Origin: Lepisosteus oculatus
Taxonomy: Eukaryota; Chordata; Actinopteri; Semionotiformes; Lepisosteidae
Assembly (NCBI RefSeq): GCF_040954835.1
Contig: NC_090709.1
Location: 38,430,776-38,494,775 of the forward strand
DNA: 64,000 bases
Direction of reading: 5' to 3'
Below the pieces are notes generated by a model. It did not search any database, was not told the DNA's origin, and saw only the letters and a program-made list of their open reading frames with translations. A program made the translations under genes and the position numbers. Positions 43,061 through 52,734 of the stretch are shown piece after piece; position 1 is the first letter of the stretch; every line of letters begins with the position of its first letter.

Positions 43061-43639
43061 TTCCTTACCTTGTGGCTGTGAGTGAGTCTGTCCTGAGAGC
43101 TGCAGAGGGGGGCTGGGGTTGTCAACTAGGCCCAGATCTGCTGGACACGGGGACAGGACAGGCCTGCTGTCCTCTCTGAGCTGAAACACTGCTGGGTTCA
43201 GCTTCTGGTCAGCCAGCGACTCTGCTGCCTGGGGCTCAGAACAGCTGATCCTCCTGACTGACTCCTCTCCCCCTGGCAGGAGTGTGGAGTGACAGAGCAG
43301 CAGCAGATTCTTCCCACTCTGTTTCACTAGGGATAAGAACTAGAGTGCAAACAAACTACTCCAGACTGTTGAAATGCTGCCTAAAGCTAAACAAACAGCT
43401 CCTGCTGAACTGGGCTCAATTCTGAGGGAGATGAAATGCTGGTCTTGCCTTGTGTGCAGGAGAGTGGTGGGCTTTGCTGTGAAACCAATTCAAACCCACA
43501 ACCTTTCTTCTCCATCTGCTCCTTCTTCCACTGGCTCTCCCAGCTCCAGCAGGTCTCAGCCAGGATCTGAACCTGCAACCTCCTGGCCACAAGTACAGCC
43601 TCTTAACCCTCGGCAGGGACACACACCCACTGGCCCAGT

Positions 43640-44275
43640 ATCTTTAACTAGCAATCTGTCAGTGTGGGACTCTCCCTCCAGACTAAAGAGACTCAGTTCC
43701 CTCAGCCTGTCAGTGCGGGACTCTCCCTCCAGACTGAAGAGACTCAGTTCCCTCAGCCTGTCAGTGCGGGACACTCCCTACAGACTGAAGAGACTCAGTT
43801 CCCTCAGCCTGTCAGTGCGGGACACTCCCTACAGACTGAAGAGACTCAGTTCCTCCAGCCTGTCAGTGTGGGACACTCCCTCCAGACTGAAGAGACTCAG
43901 TTCCCTCAGCCTGTCAGTGTGGGACGCTCCCTTCAGACTGAAGAGACTCAGTTCCCTCAGCCTGTCAGTGTGGGACGCTCCCTTCAGACTGAAGAGACTC
44001 CGTTCCTCCAGCCTGTCAGTGTGGGACACTCCCTTCAGACTGAAGAGACTCCGTTCCTCCAGCCTGTCAGTGTGGGACACTCCCTCCAGACTGAAGAGAC
44101 TCAGTTCCCTCAGCCTGTCAGTGTGGGACTCTCCCTCCAGACTGAAGAGACTCAGTTCCCCCAGTCTGTCAGTGTGGGACTCTCCCTCCAGACTGAAGAG
44201 ACTCAGTTCCCCCAGCCTGTCAGTGCGGGAGATTCCCTACAGACTGAAGAGACTCAGTTCCTCACTCCCTTCAGC
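43640..44275. repeat. 51-bp minisatellite with two open frames
   Basis: About 12 copies with CTCAGCCTGTCAGTGTGGGA and CTCCCTCCAGACTGAAGAGA. The period is 51, a multiple of three, so the 17-residue repeats QTEETQFPQPVSVGLSL and LKRLSSLSLSVWDSPSR both stay open. No splice or domain evidence makes it a gene. Confidence 0.93.
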
Positions 44276-44569
44276 CCCCGGATGTAACTGCCTGCCTGTG
44301 TCTGAAGATATAAACGATGCACCAACCCACTTCTCGTCTGTTTTTTGTCAGCGGTCTCTTCAAGCTGAGTCCTTGCTGATCTGCGTTTCTGGTTTCTATA
44401 GATGAAGGTGGTATAAACAGGTCTTACTCACCTAAAACTCCCAAACCATCTTCATTTTCAGGTCCTGTGGCTTAATGCAAAACTAAAAAAAGTCTAAAAG
44501 AATCAAAATCCCCCCTCTCTACTGGTGACACTTTCACTACAGGAAACACCGACCCTCCCCGATTCGTCC

Positions 44570-44890
44570 AGGCGCCCTCTTGTGGCGACTCCTGGGTACT
44601 GCAGGCAACCAGTGGGACACTCCGCTGCAGTACAGACAGACTGGAAGACCGAAACCTCGGGCTCTGCTGATCTCCTTCCGACACCAGCTTCCCTCAACAG
44701 GCGAATTAGAAGACTCCCTCCATCAGGCACCGGGAAACAAACACACAGCAGGGGACTCCAGTTTAACAGATGTGTGTGGGGAGGCGCCCTCTTGTGGCGA
44801 CACCTGGGTACTGCAGGCGACCAGCGGGACACCCTGCTGCAGTTCAGACAGACTGTCAGTGTCGGCTGCTCCCTCCTGGGTCCTGATCCA
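44570..44890. repeat. Duplicated ~110-bp segment
   Basis: Two diverged copies (about 44572-44650 and 44785-44865) share GGCGCCCTCTTGTGGCGAC, CTGGGTACTGCAGGC and ACCAG(T/C)GGGACAC. The flanks are non-repetitive and show no coding homology. Confidence 0.75.
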
Positions 44891-45009
44891 GTCACAGGAG
44901 ACTGATGGGGAAATAACCTGTGAATGGGTGAACTTCACCCCTACATGAGTCACTGGGGCTGCTGCTGGGGGCTGATTCCATGACCTTTGGCTGCAGATAT
45001 GAAACCCAC

Positions 45010-45535
45010 TGTTGGGTCCTGAAGGGGTCAGTCAGTGTGTGTCCAGTCCTTGTCCTGAAGGGGTCAGTCAGTGTGTGTCCAGTCCTGGTCCTGGAGGGGT
45101 CAGTCAGTGTGTGTCTCTGCAGCAGGGCTGTCCAGTCCTGGTCCTGGAGGGGTCAGTGTGTGTGTCCAGTCCTGGTCCTGGAGGGGTCAGTCAGTGTGTG
45201 TGTCCAGTCCTGGCCCTGGAGGGGTCAGTCAGTGTGTCCAGTCCTGGCCCTGGAGGGGTCAGTCAGTGTGTGTGTCCAGTCCTGGTCCTAGAGGGGTCAG
45301 TCAGTGTGTGTGTCCAGTCCTGGTCCTGGAGGGGTCAGTCAGTCAGTGTGTCCAGTCCTGGTCCTGAAGGGGTCAGTCAGTGTGTGTGTCCAGTCCTGGT
45401 CCTGGAGGGGTCAGTCAGTCAGTGTGTCCAGTCCTGGTCCTGAAGGGGTCAGTCAGTGTGTGTGTCCAGTCCTGGTCCTGGAGGGGTCAGTCAGTGTGTC
45501 CAGTCCTGGTCCCGGAGGGGTCAGTCAGTGGTCAG
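45010..45535. repeat. About 36-bp minisatellite of GTCCTGGAGGGGTCAGTCAG
   Basis: About 14 copies of TGTCCAGTCCTGGTCCTGGA and GGGGTCAGTCAGTGTG. Copies vary by A/G in CTG(A/G)AGGGG and by TCAG number. Confidence 0.93.
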
Positions 45536-45734
45536 GCTGAAGAGGTGGGGGGATAACATGAGAATGAGAAAAGGGAGGAGTTTGGAGCATATTTACAGTT
45601 TTTATTTTTCTCCCTGTACTAACCCTAAAAATTAAAAGAATTCAAGTGTAGGAGAACAACAGACTTTACAACAGATTTAACCGGCTTTCAAGAACAAAGA
45701 CTCACAGTCAAAACCTCTCTCGCGGTGGTTAACA

Positions 45735-46205
45735 CGCAAAGGAACTACAATACCCATCATTCATTTCCCACGCAGCAAGCACGCAAATAATTGTTTTGCG
45801 TGCCACAAGTCCTTGTGGGAGATGTAGTTTTTGTTTCTCCTCTACATGAGCTGAAGAAGCTCCCTGCAGTGTCTTGTGGGAGATGTAGTTTTTGTTTTTC
45901 CCTCTATACATGGACTTAGGACGTTTCCAGCAGAGGCTCATGGAAGATGTAGTTTTTGTTTCTCCCCTAAATGGGCTGAGGAAGCGCCCTGCAGTGGATT
46001 GTGGGAGATGTAGTTTTTATTTTTCCCTCCATACATGGGGTGAGGTAGCTCCCCACAGTGGCTTGTGGGAGGCGTAGTTTTTGTTTCTCCTCTACATGGG
46101 CTGAGGGAGCTCCCCGCAGTGGCTTGTGGGAGGCGTAGTTTTTGTTTCTCCTCTACATGGGCTGAGGGAGCTCCCCGCAGTGGCTTGTGGGAGGCGTAGT
46201 TTTTC
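45735..46205. repeat. About 60-bp repeat with ACTACATCTCCCACAAG motifs
   Basis: Seven units with TTGTGGGAGATGTAGTTTTT and CTCTACATGGGCTGAGG, plus a lone ACTACAATACCCATCAT at 45744-45760. On the minus strand the conserved core is AACTACATCTCCCAC, close to the ZNF143/THAP11 motif (ACTACAATTCCCA). Confidence 0.85.
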
Positions 46206-46329
46206 AGTGCAGGATGTCCATGAGAAAGGCAGCTGAACCTTTCAGCCAATTGAAGGAAATGCTGTCCGCAGTCACTGCCTCCTGCTCGCCCAACTCAGCA
46301 CCATCATCATCCATCCCAAGTCTGTCCTG

Positions 46330-47110
46330 TCCCACTGTACTGAACACTGTCCCCTCTCCCCCACTGTACTGAACACTGTGCCCTCTCTCCCACTGTACTG
46401 AACACTGTGCCCTCTCACTGAACAATGTCCCCTCTCTCTCACCTTGTACTGAACACCATACCCTCTCTGTATTGAACACTTTCCTCTCCCCCACTGTACT
46501 GAACGCTGTCCCCTCTCACTGTACTGAACACTATGCTCATTCTCCTCCAGATTTCTTTATTTCTACACATAAATACACAAAAGTGAACTACACAACACAC
46601 TCACCGACACCCTCTCACACTCAACACTCACACACACTGACTCACTCTCTCACACTCACTGACACACTCAATCACTCCCTCACACTCACTGACACACTCT
46701 CACACTCACTGATACACTCAATCACTTTCTCTCACTCACACCCCAACAGTCACACTCACTGACACACTCTCTCACACTCACTGACACACTCAATCACTTT
46801 CTCTCACTCATTGACACACTCACTCTCTCCCACTCAACACTCACACACACTGACTCTCACTCTCTCACACTCACTGACACACTCTCTCACACTCAGTGAC
46901 ACACTCTCTCACACTCACTGACACACTCAATCACTCCCTCACACTCATTGACACACTCTCACACTCACTGACACACTCACACTCTCCCACTCAACACTCA
47001 GTGACTCTCACTCTCTCACACTCACTGACACTCCCTCTCTCACACTCACTGACACACTCTCTCACACACACTGACTCTCACTCTCTCACACTCAGTGACA
47101 CTCCCTCTCT
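46330..47110. repeat. Two low-complexity arrays downstream of ZBTB22
   Basis: 46330-46540 repeats CACTGTACTGAACACTGTCC plus a CCTCTC tract. 46590-47110 repeats CACTCACTGACACACTCTCT in irregular periods. The latter abuts the ZBTB22 stop codon, so much of its 3' UTR would be repeat. Confidence 0.88.
46556..46561 (-). terminator. Candidate ZBTB22 poly(A) signal
   Basis: TTTATT on the plus strand gives AATAAA on the minus strand, about 560 bases past the ZBTB22 stop. It is the nearest canonical signal I see. Confidence 0.45.
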
Positions 47111-47120
47111 CACCCCCAGG

Positions 47121-47897
47121 TCACGTGACGTCCCCCTCGCTCACACTCACCTCGCACACCTCCTCCTCCTCCTCCTCCTCCTCCTCCTCCTCCTCCTCCT
47201 CCTCGGCCCCGGCGGGCCCGAAGCCCCCGGGGCGGGGGGGCGGCGCCAGCAGGGCCCCGGGTCCGCCCAGGCCCAGCGCGGCGGCGGCGGCTGCGGCGAC
47301 GGCCCCCTGCGGGTGGGCGGGGCCCGCGCGGCGCTCGCAGTGGGCGCGGTGCCGCATGAAGCTGTCCCGCCACATGAACTTCTTCCCGCAGGCGCGGCAG
47401 TCGTAGGGCTTGAGGCCCGTGTGCGTCTTCATGTGCTCCGTCAGGTGGTGCTTCATCTTGAACTTCTTGGCGCAGACGGGGCAGTCGAAGGGCCGCAGGT
47501 TCAGGTGCATGTTGACGTGCCGGTCGCGCATGCTCTTGTGGGTGAAGGTCTTGCCGCAGTGGCACATGAAGACCTTGGCCCCGCCCCCGGCCCCGCCCCC
47601 GGCCCCGGCCCCGCCCCCGCCGCCCGGGGCCACCGGCCCGTGCTCCGCCCCCGGCTCGGCGCCCGCGGCGACCGGGGCCGGGGGCGGGGCCGGGCTGTAC
47701 AGCAGCACCGGGTTGCCCTGCATGTCCAGGGGGAAGAGCTGGGCCCGGGGCGGGCCGGCGCCGGGCGGGACCGGGCCCAGCAGGGCCCGCGGGGCCGGCA
47801 GGGCGGGCCGGTCGCCGCGGTGGGGGAGGGGCTCCAGCGCGGGGGGCTGGACGGCGTCGAAGTGGACATAGTCGCCCGAGGACTCGCAGAAGTCCAC
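47121..47897 (-). CDS. ZBTB22: ZBTB22 exon 3: zinc fingers and poly-Glu tail
   Basis: Encodes VDFCESSGDYVHF, LFPLDMQGNPVLLY, then three fingers: FMCHCGKTFTHKSMRDRHVN..., FDCPVCAKKFKMKHHLTEHM... and YDCRACGKKFMWRDSFMRHR with a terminal H-x-x-C-like end (AHC). The first finger has the unusual CxC spacing also seen in mammals (LCHCGKAF). Near the C-terminus a (TCC)n tract encodes 15 consecutive Glu before VCEVSVSEGDVT. Confidence 0.95.
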   Translation of the reverse strand: MDFCESSGDYVHFDAVQPPALEPLPHRGDRPALPAPRALLGPVPPGAGPPRAQLFPLDMQGNPVLLYSPAPPPAPVAAGAEPGAEHGPVAPGGGGGAGAGGGAGGGAKVFMCHCGKTFTHKSMRDRHVNMHLNLRPFDCPVCAKKFKMKHHLTEHMKTHTGLKPYDCRACGKKFMWRDSFMRHRAHCERRAGPAHPQGAVAAAAAAALGLGGPGALLAPPPRPGGFGPAGAEEEEEEEEEEEEEEEVCEVSVSEGDVT

Positions 47898-49410
47898 CTG
47901 AGAGAGAGAGGACACTTTCATTTTACTTCTGTTTCTTGTCCCATATTAATTTTATTATTTCTATTTGCTTTGGCAACACTGATTGTGCCCATCGGTCATG
48001 CTAATGAAGCACCTTGAATTGAAAATGAAAAGAATTGAGAGAAAGAGAGTGTGAAGGAGTGAGAGAGTGAGTGTGAGAGAGAGGGTGAGACAGTGCGGGA
48101 GAGTGTGAGGGAGTGATAGAGTGAGAGAGTGTGAGTGTGAAGGAGTGAGAGTGAGAGAGTGTGAGTGAGAGAGTGTGAGTGTGAGAGAGTGTGAGTGTGA
48201 AGGAGTGAGAGAGTGTGAGTGTGAAGGAGTGAGAGTGAGAGAGTGTGAGTGTGAAGGAGTGAGAGAGTGTGAGTGTGAAGGAGTGAGAGTGAGAGGGAGC
48301 GAGTGTGAGGGAGTGAGAGTGAGAGGGAGCGAGTGTGAGGGAGTGAGAGTGAGTGTGAGGGAGCGAGTGAGAGGGTGAGGGAGAGGGAGTGAGAGTGTGA
48401 GGGAGTGAGGGAGAGGGAGCGAGAGAGAGAGGGAGAGTGAGGTAGAGGGTGAGGTAGAGAGTGAGAGTGAGAGAGGGTGAGAGGGAGAGTGAGTGTGAGT
48501 GAGAGTGTGAGGGAGTGAGTGTGAGAGAGTGAGGGAGTGAGAGAGTGAGGGGGAGGTGGAGTGAGGTAGAGAGTGAGAGTGAGAGTGAGGGGGAGGGGGA
48601 GTGAGGTAGAGAGTGAGAGTGAGAGTGAGGGGGAGGGGGAGTGAGGTAGAGAGTGAGAGTGAGAGTGAGCGGGAGGGGGAGTGAGAGTGAGAGTGAGCGG
48701 GAGGGGGAGTGAGATAGAGAGTGAGAGAGTGAGAGTGAGGGGGAGGGGGAGTGAGGTAGAGAGTGAGAGGGAGAGTGAGCGGGAGGGGGAGTGAGAGTGT
48801 GAGGGAGTGAGAGAGTGAGGGAGTGAGGGAGTGAGAGAGTGAGAGTGAGCGGGAGGGGGAGTGAGGTAGAGAGTGAGAGTGAGAGTGAGGGGGAGGGGGA
48901 GTGAGGTAGAGAGTGAGAGTGAGAGTGAGGGGGAGGGGGAGTGAGGTAGAGAGTGAGAGGGAGAGTGAGCGGGAGGGGGAGTGAGGTAGAGAGTGAGAGA
49001 GTTAAAGAGAGTGGGGGACACACACCTGCGCCTCCGGTGGTCCTGCTCCTCGGCCCGGCAGCTCCGCGGCTCCGGACAGCGTCCTGACGTCCGAGATGCT
49101 GAGGGGGTGCTCTCGGGGGCGCCCCCCGGCCAGCGCCAGCGCCCCGAGCTCGTCCTCGTCCTCGCCCGCGCCCCCCGACACCACCAGCAGCTCCTCCTCG
49201 TCCTCGGCCTGCGGGGGGCGCTCCGTCTTCACCACCACCCAGTGCCGGCGGGGCAGGAGGCTGGGGGGCGCGGGGGGCGGCGGGGGGTCCCCGTCCTGGT
49301 AGGAGGACACCCCGAAGCAGTCGCTGACGCGGTCCTCCGGCTCGGGGCGCCCCAGCCTGAGGCGCTTGGGGGCGCCCCCCCTGTCCGTGCCCCTCCTGCG
49401 GGGGTACACC

Positions 49411-49442
<32 letters not shown>

Positions 49443-51237
49443 CCCCTCCTCGTCCCCCTCCTCCTCGATGAGGAAGGTGCCGGCGCCGCCGGCCGAGCCC
49501 CCGTCCTCGCCGGCGGCCGCGCCGGAGGCGGGGGCGCCCCCGAACCCCGCGCCCCCGGCCTCGCGGGGGCTGAAGTAGTTGGTGCTGCTGGGGGACTGGC
49601 TCTCGCTGGCCCGGCTGGAGCCCAGCGAGGGGCGGCGGCCCGGGGCGGCGGGGGGGTCCCCCGCGCCCGCCCGCGCCCCCGGCCGCCCCCCCGCCGGCCC
49701 GCGCCCCTCCTTCAGCAGCTCCGTGCACTTGTCCACGATGTGCCACATCTGCAGCACGCTGCCCACCGTCAGGTAGTTGACGATCTCCTCGCTCAGCATG
49801 CGCAGGCGGCCCGTGTAGGCGCAGCCCAGCACGCTCTCGAACGCCAGGGGGTCCAGGACCGCGGGCAGGGAGACCGAGGACACGTTCTTCAACAGCACCT
49901 GGACACAGGGAGAGGGGTTCACACACACACCCTGACTGGACACTCCAGTACATGAACACTGCACTGAGAGAGAGAGGGGTTCATACAGACACACTGACTG
50001 GACACTCCAGTACATGAACACTGCACTGAGAGAGAGAGGGGTTCATACACACACACCCTGACTGGACACTCCAGTACATGAACACTGCACTGAGAGAGAG
50101 AGGGGTTCATACAGACACACTGACTGGACACTCCAGTACATGAACACTGCACTGAGAGAGAGAGGGGTTCATACAGACACACTGACTGGACACTCCAGTA
50201 CATGAACACTGCACTGAGAGAGAGAGGGGTTCATACACACACACTGACTGGACACTCCAGTACATGAACACTGCACTGAGAGAGAGAGGGGTTCATACAC
50301 ACACACTGACTGGACACTCCAGTACATGAACACTGCACTGAGAGAGAGAGGGGTTCATACAGACACACTGACTGGACACTCCAGTACATGAACACTGCAC
50401 TGAGAGAGAGAGGGGTTCATACACACACTGACTGGACACTCCAGGACAGTAACACTGCACTGAGAGAGAGAGGGGTTCATACAGACACACTGACTGGACA
50501 CTCCAGTACATGAACACTGCACTGAGAGAGAGAGGGGTTCATACACACACACTGACTGGACACTCCAGTACATGAACACTGCACTGAGAGAGAGAGGGGT
50601 TCATACAGACACACTGACTGGACACTCCAGTACATGAACACTGCACTGAGAGAGAGAGGGGTTCACACACACACACTGACTGGACACTCCAGTACATGAA
50701 CACTGCACTGAGAGAGAGAGGGGTTCATACACACACCCTGACTGGACACTCCAGGACATGAACACTGCACTGAGAGAGAGAGGGGTTCATACAGACACAC
50801 TGACTGGACACTCCAGTACATGAACACTGCACTGAGAGAGAGGGGTTCATACAGACACACTGACTGGACACTCCAGTACATGAACACTGCACTGAGAGAG
50901 AGGGGTTCATACAGACACACTGACTGGACACTCCAGTACATGAACACTGCACTGAGAGAGAGAGGGGTTCATTCAGACACCCTGACTGGACACTCCAGTG
51001 TGGTAACTCTGCTCTGAGACAGACCTGATCGTGGAAGTAGGGTGAAGAGGCCGCCAACACACACCGATGAGCCCTGAAGACACGGCCCTGCACCTCGATG
51101 GCCAGATCACACAGCTGCCCCTCCAGACGCTGACGGTTCAGACTGGCCAGCAGAGCCCCCTGGACTGAGGGGAAACACACCTGCACCACTCCGCCACCGG
51201 GGGCGCTAGAGGCACTGCTGCTACAGCCTGACTCCAT
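47121..51237 (-). CDS. ZBTB22: Zinc finger and BTB domain-containing protein 22, complete, 3 coding exons
   Basis: Nuclear BTB zinc-finger protein, presumed transcriptional regulator. Coding exons: 51237-51025 (213 nt), 49898-49026 (873 nt), 47897-47121 (777 nt), giving 620 aa (human 634). The BTB domain spans about residues 18-125 across exons 1-2. A long acidic/glycine-rich middle follows, and three zinc fingers lie at about 470-550. Junctions are CAG|GTCTGT, CAG|GTGTGT and two CAG acceptors, all phase 0. A noncoding 5' exon is expected at the CpG island near 52.35 kb, since CTCAG immediately precedes the exon carrying the ATG. Both upstream introns are filled by the 62-bp satellite in the sense direction. 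Coding parts of exons 2 and 3 are extremely G+C-rich compared with the introns. Confidence 0.95.
47925..48035 (-). repeat. TTCAATTCAAGGTGC-family dispersed element, sense, ZBTB22 intron
   Basis: Reverse complement of the element at 26490-26610 (CAATTCAAGGTGCTTCATTA, GACCGATGGGCACAATCAG, TTGCCAAAGCAAAT). In each gene it lies in the sense direction. Confidence 0.75.
48040..49020. repeat. GAGAGTGAGAGTGAGGGGGA purine array, ZBTB22 intron 2
   Basis: About 1 kb of nearly pure purine strand with a 50-60 bp higher-order unit (GAGGTAGAGAGTGAGAGTGA plus GAGGGGGAGG). In the sense direction it is a kilobase polypyrimidine tract. Such mirror-like purine runs can form triplex DNA. Confidence 0.93.
49026..49898 (-). 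CDS. ZBTB22: ZBTB22 exon 2: second half of BTB and acidic middle
   Basis: Starts VLLKNVSSVSLPAVLDPLAF then SVLGCAYTGRLRMLSEEIVN and YLTVGSVLQMWHIVDKCTEL, as in mammalian ZBTB22. It continues with SRASESQSPSSTNYFSPRE, a Glu run, LPRRHWVVVKTE and HPLSISDVRTLSGA, all with mammalian counterparts (NYFSPRE, QKHWVYVK, LSISDVRTLS). Confidence 0.95.
49899..51024 (-). repeat. 62-bp sense satellite filling ZBTB22 intron 1
   Basis: About 17 copies in the minus-strand (sense) direction, beginning about 20 bases after the exon 1 donor and ending at the exon 2 acceptor (GAACCCCTCTCCCTGTGTCC, then AG). Nothing else lies in the intron. Two runs at 50830-50950 lack one GA pair and form a local sub-family. Confidence 0.96.
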
Positions 51238-51240
51238 GAG
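51025..51240 (-). CDS. ZBTB22: ZBTB22 exon 1 (coding): BTB start
   Basis: ATG at 51235-51237, three bases after the acceptor. Encodes MESGCSSSASSAPGGGVVQV, CFPSVQGALLASLNRQRLEG and QLCDLAIEVQGRVFRAHRCV then [11 protein letters not shown], the canonical BTB core ([31 protein letters not shown] in human). Confidence 0.95.
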
Positions 51241-51835
51241 CTGAGAGAGAAGAGAGAGAGAGAGGGGTTAACACACAACACTGACCACCTGGACACTCCA
51301 GGACAGTAACACTGCACTGAGAGAGAGAGGGGTTCATACAGACACACTGACTGGACACTCCAGTACATGAACACTGCACTGAGAGAGAGAGGGGTTCATA
51401 CAGACACACTGACTGGACACTCCAGTACATGAACACTGCACTGAGAGAGAGAGGGGTTCATACACACACACTGACTGGACACTCCAGTACATGAACACTG
51501 CACTGAGAGAGAGAGGGGTTCATACACACGCACTGACTGGACACTCCAGTACATGAACACTGCACTGAGAGAGAGAGGGGTTCATACAGACACACTGACT
51601 GGACACTCCAGTACATGAACACTGCACTGAGAGAGAGAGGGGTTCATACAGACACACTGACTGGACACTCCAGTACATGAACACTGCACTGAGAGAGAGA
51701 GGGGTTCATACACACACACTGACTGGACACTCCAGTACATGAACACTGCACTGAGAGAGAGAGGGGTTCATACAGACACACTGACTGGACACTCCAGTAC
51801 ATGAACACTGCACTGAGAGAGAGAGGGGTTATCAC
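51241..51835 (-). repeat. 62-bp sense satellite in the ZBTB22 5' UTR intron
   Basis: Nine copies in the sense direction. The tail at 51241-51275 (GTTAACCCCTCTCTCTC, then TTCTCTCTCAG) is the acceptor of the exon with the start codon. Confidence 0.94.
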
Positions 51836-52137
51836 TACTGGGCAGCAGGAGAGCTAGAGTCCAGCCCAGTATGCGCTGGTGGACAGGTCACCAGTCCATC
51901 ACAGTGCACACCACACACACACCTGAGCCGGCTTTCCCAGAAGCCAGTTAGCACACCAGCGATGCTCAGTGGGTACACTGGTCAAACGCTTGCCTGTCAG
52001 ATTCCCAGTCAAAGCACCAGCAGGCCAGCAGGCTGTGGGAGGAAGCCCACAGGAACACAGGGAGAACACGCAAACTCCACACAGACAGAGCCATGGGAAT
52101 CGAACCCAGTGCGCCAGGCCCACCACTGTGCCTCTTC
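51836..52137. mobile_element. Fish dispersed repeat (GGAGAACACGCAAACTCCAC type)
   Basis: Contains CAGGTCACCAGTCCATCACA, then GGGAGAACACGCAAACTCCA and CACACAGACAGAGCC, then GGGAATCGAACCCAG and CCACTGTGCC. This order is a widespread degraded repeat in fish genomes. I do not assign it to a named family. Confidence 0.65.
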
Positions 52138-52324
52138 CTCTCCAAGTATTAGAAGCATAAACACGACTCCTGTATCACAGACCGTCACATCATCATCATC
52201 ATCGTTTTTATTTCTATTGACCTGCTCGTATACGATTTATTTATTTATGTATTTATTTATTTTAAATGCGCGTCTACTCCCCACGCACAACTGCAGCTGG
52301 GGGGTTGTAACACAATCTCTCGTC

Positions 52325-52700
52325 TGTGTCTCGCCTCCTTACCCGGCGGTGTGTTGACAGTCGGCCCGGGCACCGCCGGAGCTCCGCTGCCCGGCGTCGC
52401 CGCGCTACTCGAGCCCGGGGATCGCGATGGGCCTACCCGCTACCGCTCGCGGCGACGGGCGGTCTGCGCTTTACTTTCAGCGGGGCTGCAGCCGCCGAGC
52501 GGACCGCAACATGAACCCAATTACCCGAAAATACCGGACACGGAACCACACACCCCCCCCCGGCAGCTCCCCCTGTCCGGCCTGAACACGGGTCCGAGCC
52601 GCGGAGCATCTCCGTTCAGACCGACGGCATTCCAACCCCGAATCGCCAGAGCAAGTAAACACCCCCCCTCGCCGGGCCCATGGTCACCCTAGTCTGGGAA
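52325..52700 (-). promoter_or_regulatory. CpG island, probable ZBTB22 promoter and noncoding first exon
   Basis: CpG-dense sequence (CCGGCGTCGCCGCG, GCTCGCGGCGACGGGCGG) sits upstream of the 5' UTR intron. A strong donor CCGCCGG|GTAAGG on the minus strand ends the candidate exon at 52343. The start site is not defined. Confidence 0.65.
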
Positions 52701-52734
52701 CAAGGGCAAAATAAACACCCCCCGCCCCGCTGCA

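Larger units (their letters stand above)
39172..43557. mobile_element. 4.4-kb inverted repeat (foldback) with tRNA-like modules
   Basis: The left arm (39172-41290) and right arm (41311-43557) are reverse complements around a 20-base centre. The junction reads TTTACTGAAA before the centre and TTTCAGTAAA after it. Arm identity is high: a 113-residue open frame at 39402-39743 recurs at 42986-43327 on the other strand with only two or three changes. The arms carry mirrored (GA)n/(CT)n tracts (40430-40490, 42241-42300), tRNA-like blocks and AATAAA-bearing ends. I see no transposase or reverse transcriptase. It occupies the RGL2-ZBTB22 interval. Confidence 0.9.

Noticed and set aside
43374-44405. 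343-residue open frame with 17-residue repeats
   Set aside because: A 51-bp array keeps two frames open automatically. The first 60 residues lie in the foldback arm, and no promoter, splice or domain evidence was found.
47095-48017. Plus-strand open frames of 103-373 residues opposite ZBTB22 exon 3
   Set aside because: Antisense shadows of the G+C-rich zinc-finger exon.
48001-49959. 652-residue minus-strand open frame through a Ser/Leu/Pro/His repeat
   Set aside because: Frame-shifted reading of ZBTB22 exon 2 continuing into the purine-array intron. The correct frame has the BTB motifs and a donor at 49026.
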